Source of the DNA: Aureibaculum algae
GTDB taxonomy: Bacteria > Bacteroidota > Bacteroidia > Flavobacteriales > Flavobacteriaceae
Assembly (NCBI RefSeq): GCF_006065315.1
Contig: NZ_CP040749.1
Location: 1,750,501 to 1,814,500 of the forward strand
Direction of reading: 5' to 3'
Length of the DNA: 64,000 nt
Shown: one piece after another, positions 63,739-64,000 of the stretch
Layout of the letters: each line of letters opens with the position of its first letter
How positions within the stretch are numbered: the stretch's first letter is position 1
The notes under the pieces: generated by a model
Told to the model about the DNA's origin: nothing
Databases searched by the model: none
Seen by the model: only the letters and a program-made list of their open reading frames with translations
Made by a program: the position numbers and the translations under genes

Positions 63739-64000
63739 TTACTTAGGTATATCTATATAATAAACCTTACGTGATTTATTATTCAATTTATTTTCACGTA
63801 ACCATGGGTTTAAAATTTTCAATTCCCTGTAAGTTGTATTATGTTCTTTTGCAAATTGTGCTAAATTCGCTATAGCTGTATCTACTTTGATCGTCGTGTG
63901 TTCCGGATATGTATATAAATCAGACTCATCAAATTGAAAGCCATATTTTTTAGGGTTGCTTAAGATATACTTCGCTGCTAAAATTCTAGGTAAATAACGT
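63739..64000 (-). CDS. Lytic transglycosylase, C-terminal part
   Basis: An 86-codon frame on the minus strand enters from the right edge and stops at 63741-63739. It reads RYLPRILAAKYILSNPKKYGF, then IAQFA-type region, NPWLRENKLNNKSRKVYYIDIPK. The first segment matches the end of MltD-type catalytic domains; the following part resembles a short LysM-like or linker region. Only the C-terminus is in the window. Confidence 0.75.
   Translation of the reverse strand, partial: RYLPRILAAKYILSNPKKYGFQFDESDLYTYPEHTTIKVDTAIANLAQFAKEHNTTYRELKILNPWLRENKLNNKSRKVYYIDIPK

Noticed and set aside
1..64000. tRNA, rRNA, CRISPR, prophage or defence island
   Set aside because: Read for cloverleaf signatures, regularly spaced direct repeats, cas or restriction genes and phage structural genes; none were seen.

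Overview
This window is AT-rich chromosomal DNA (roughly one third G+C by eye) from a member of the Bacteroidota, almost certainly family Flavobacteriaceae. The evidence is a type IX secretion (T9SS) sorting domain, a gliding-motility-type C-terminal domain protein paired with a PorP/SprF protein, a TonB-dependent receptor with a CarboxypepD-like leader domain, the gene order dnaA / low-Mr phosphatase / RsmI-like methyltransferase, and promoters of the Bacteroidota type (TAnnTTTG at -7). There are no rRNA or tRNA genes, no CRISPR array and no prophage. One insertion sequence is present.

Layout. 1-5.4 kb: start of an outgoing gene, a T9SS-secreted propeller-like protein, an AI-2E family permease, prmC with a GNAT enzyme, and ribD. 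5.4-10.9 kb: YigZ-like protein, thioesterase, then the dnaA operon and two envelope genes. 11-17.2 kb: mltG / GNAT / dapF operon facing the HtrA-type protease gene, long-form GAPDH, GNAT. 17.3-29.8 kb: S9 peptidase, PepD, nitroreductase, MsbA-like exporter, phosphohexomutase, glycosyltransferase, DUF4199 protein, the SRP RNA gene, an SDR and an FSA/transaldolase-like gene. 29.9-36.9 kb: lactonase operon, M28 peptidase, DUF2207/LemA pair, small beta-barrel. 37.3-42.4 kb: PorP/SprF protein and its 1368-residue repeat-rich partner. 43-48.2 kb: uvrB, a two-copy small-RNA locus, an ABC-2 transporter and a pRiA4b ORF-3-like protein. 48.3-51.6 kb: a probable menaquinone operon (thioesterase, alpha/beta hydrolase, isochorismate synthase) and an SDR. 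52-58 kb: His-rich TonB receptor with a small His/Cys protein, DUF808 protein, purB group. 58.2-64 kb: MORN-repeat protein, an IS256-family element, a fasciclin lipoprotein, mnmA, a nitronate monooxygenase-like gene and the 3' end of a lytic transglycosylase gene.

The genes are mostly housekeeping. Replication and repair (dnaA, uvrB), translation quality (prmC, mnmA, RsmI-like, SRP RNA), envelope building (dapF, mltG, lytic transglycosylases, MsbA-like, HtrA-like), sugar metabolism and riboflavin, menaquinone and purine synthesis dominate.

The most unusual content is non-coding. Two tandem copies, 266 bp apart, of a predicted ~63-nt RNA lie between uvrB and an ABC transporter; they differ at only two positions, and both changes preserve stem pairing. 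The IS256-family element sits inside a perfect palindromic terminator. Four genes have TAnnTTTG exactly 4 nt before the start codon, which predicts leaderless mRNAs. A repeat array lies upstream of the HtrA-like gene.
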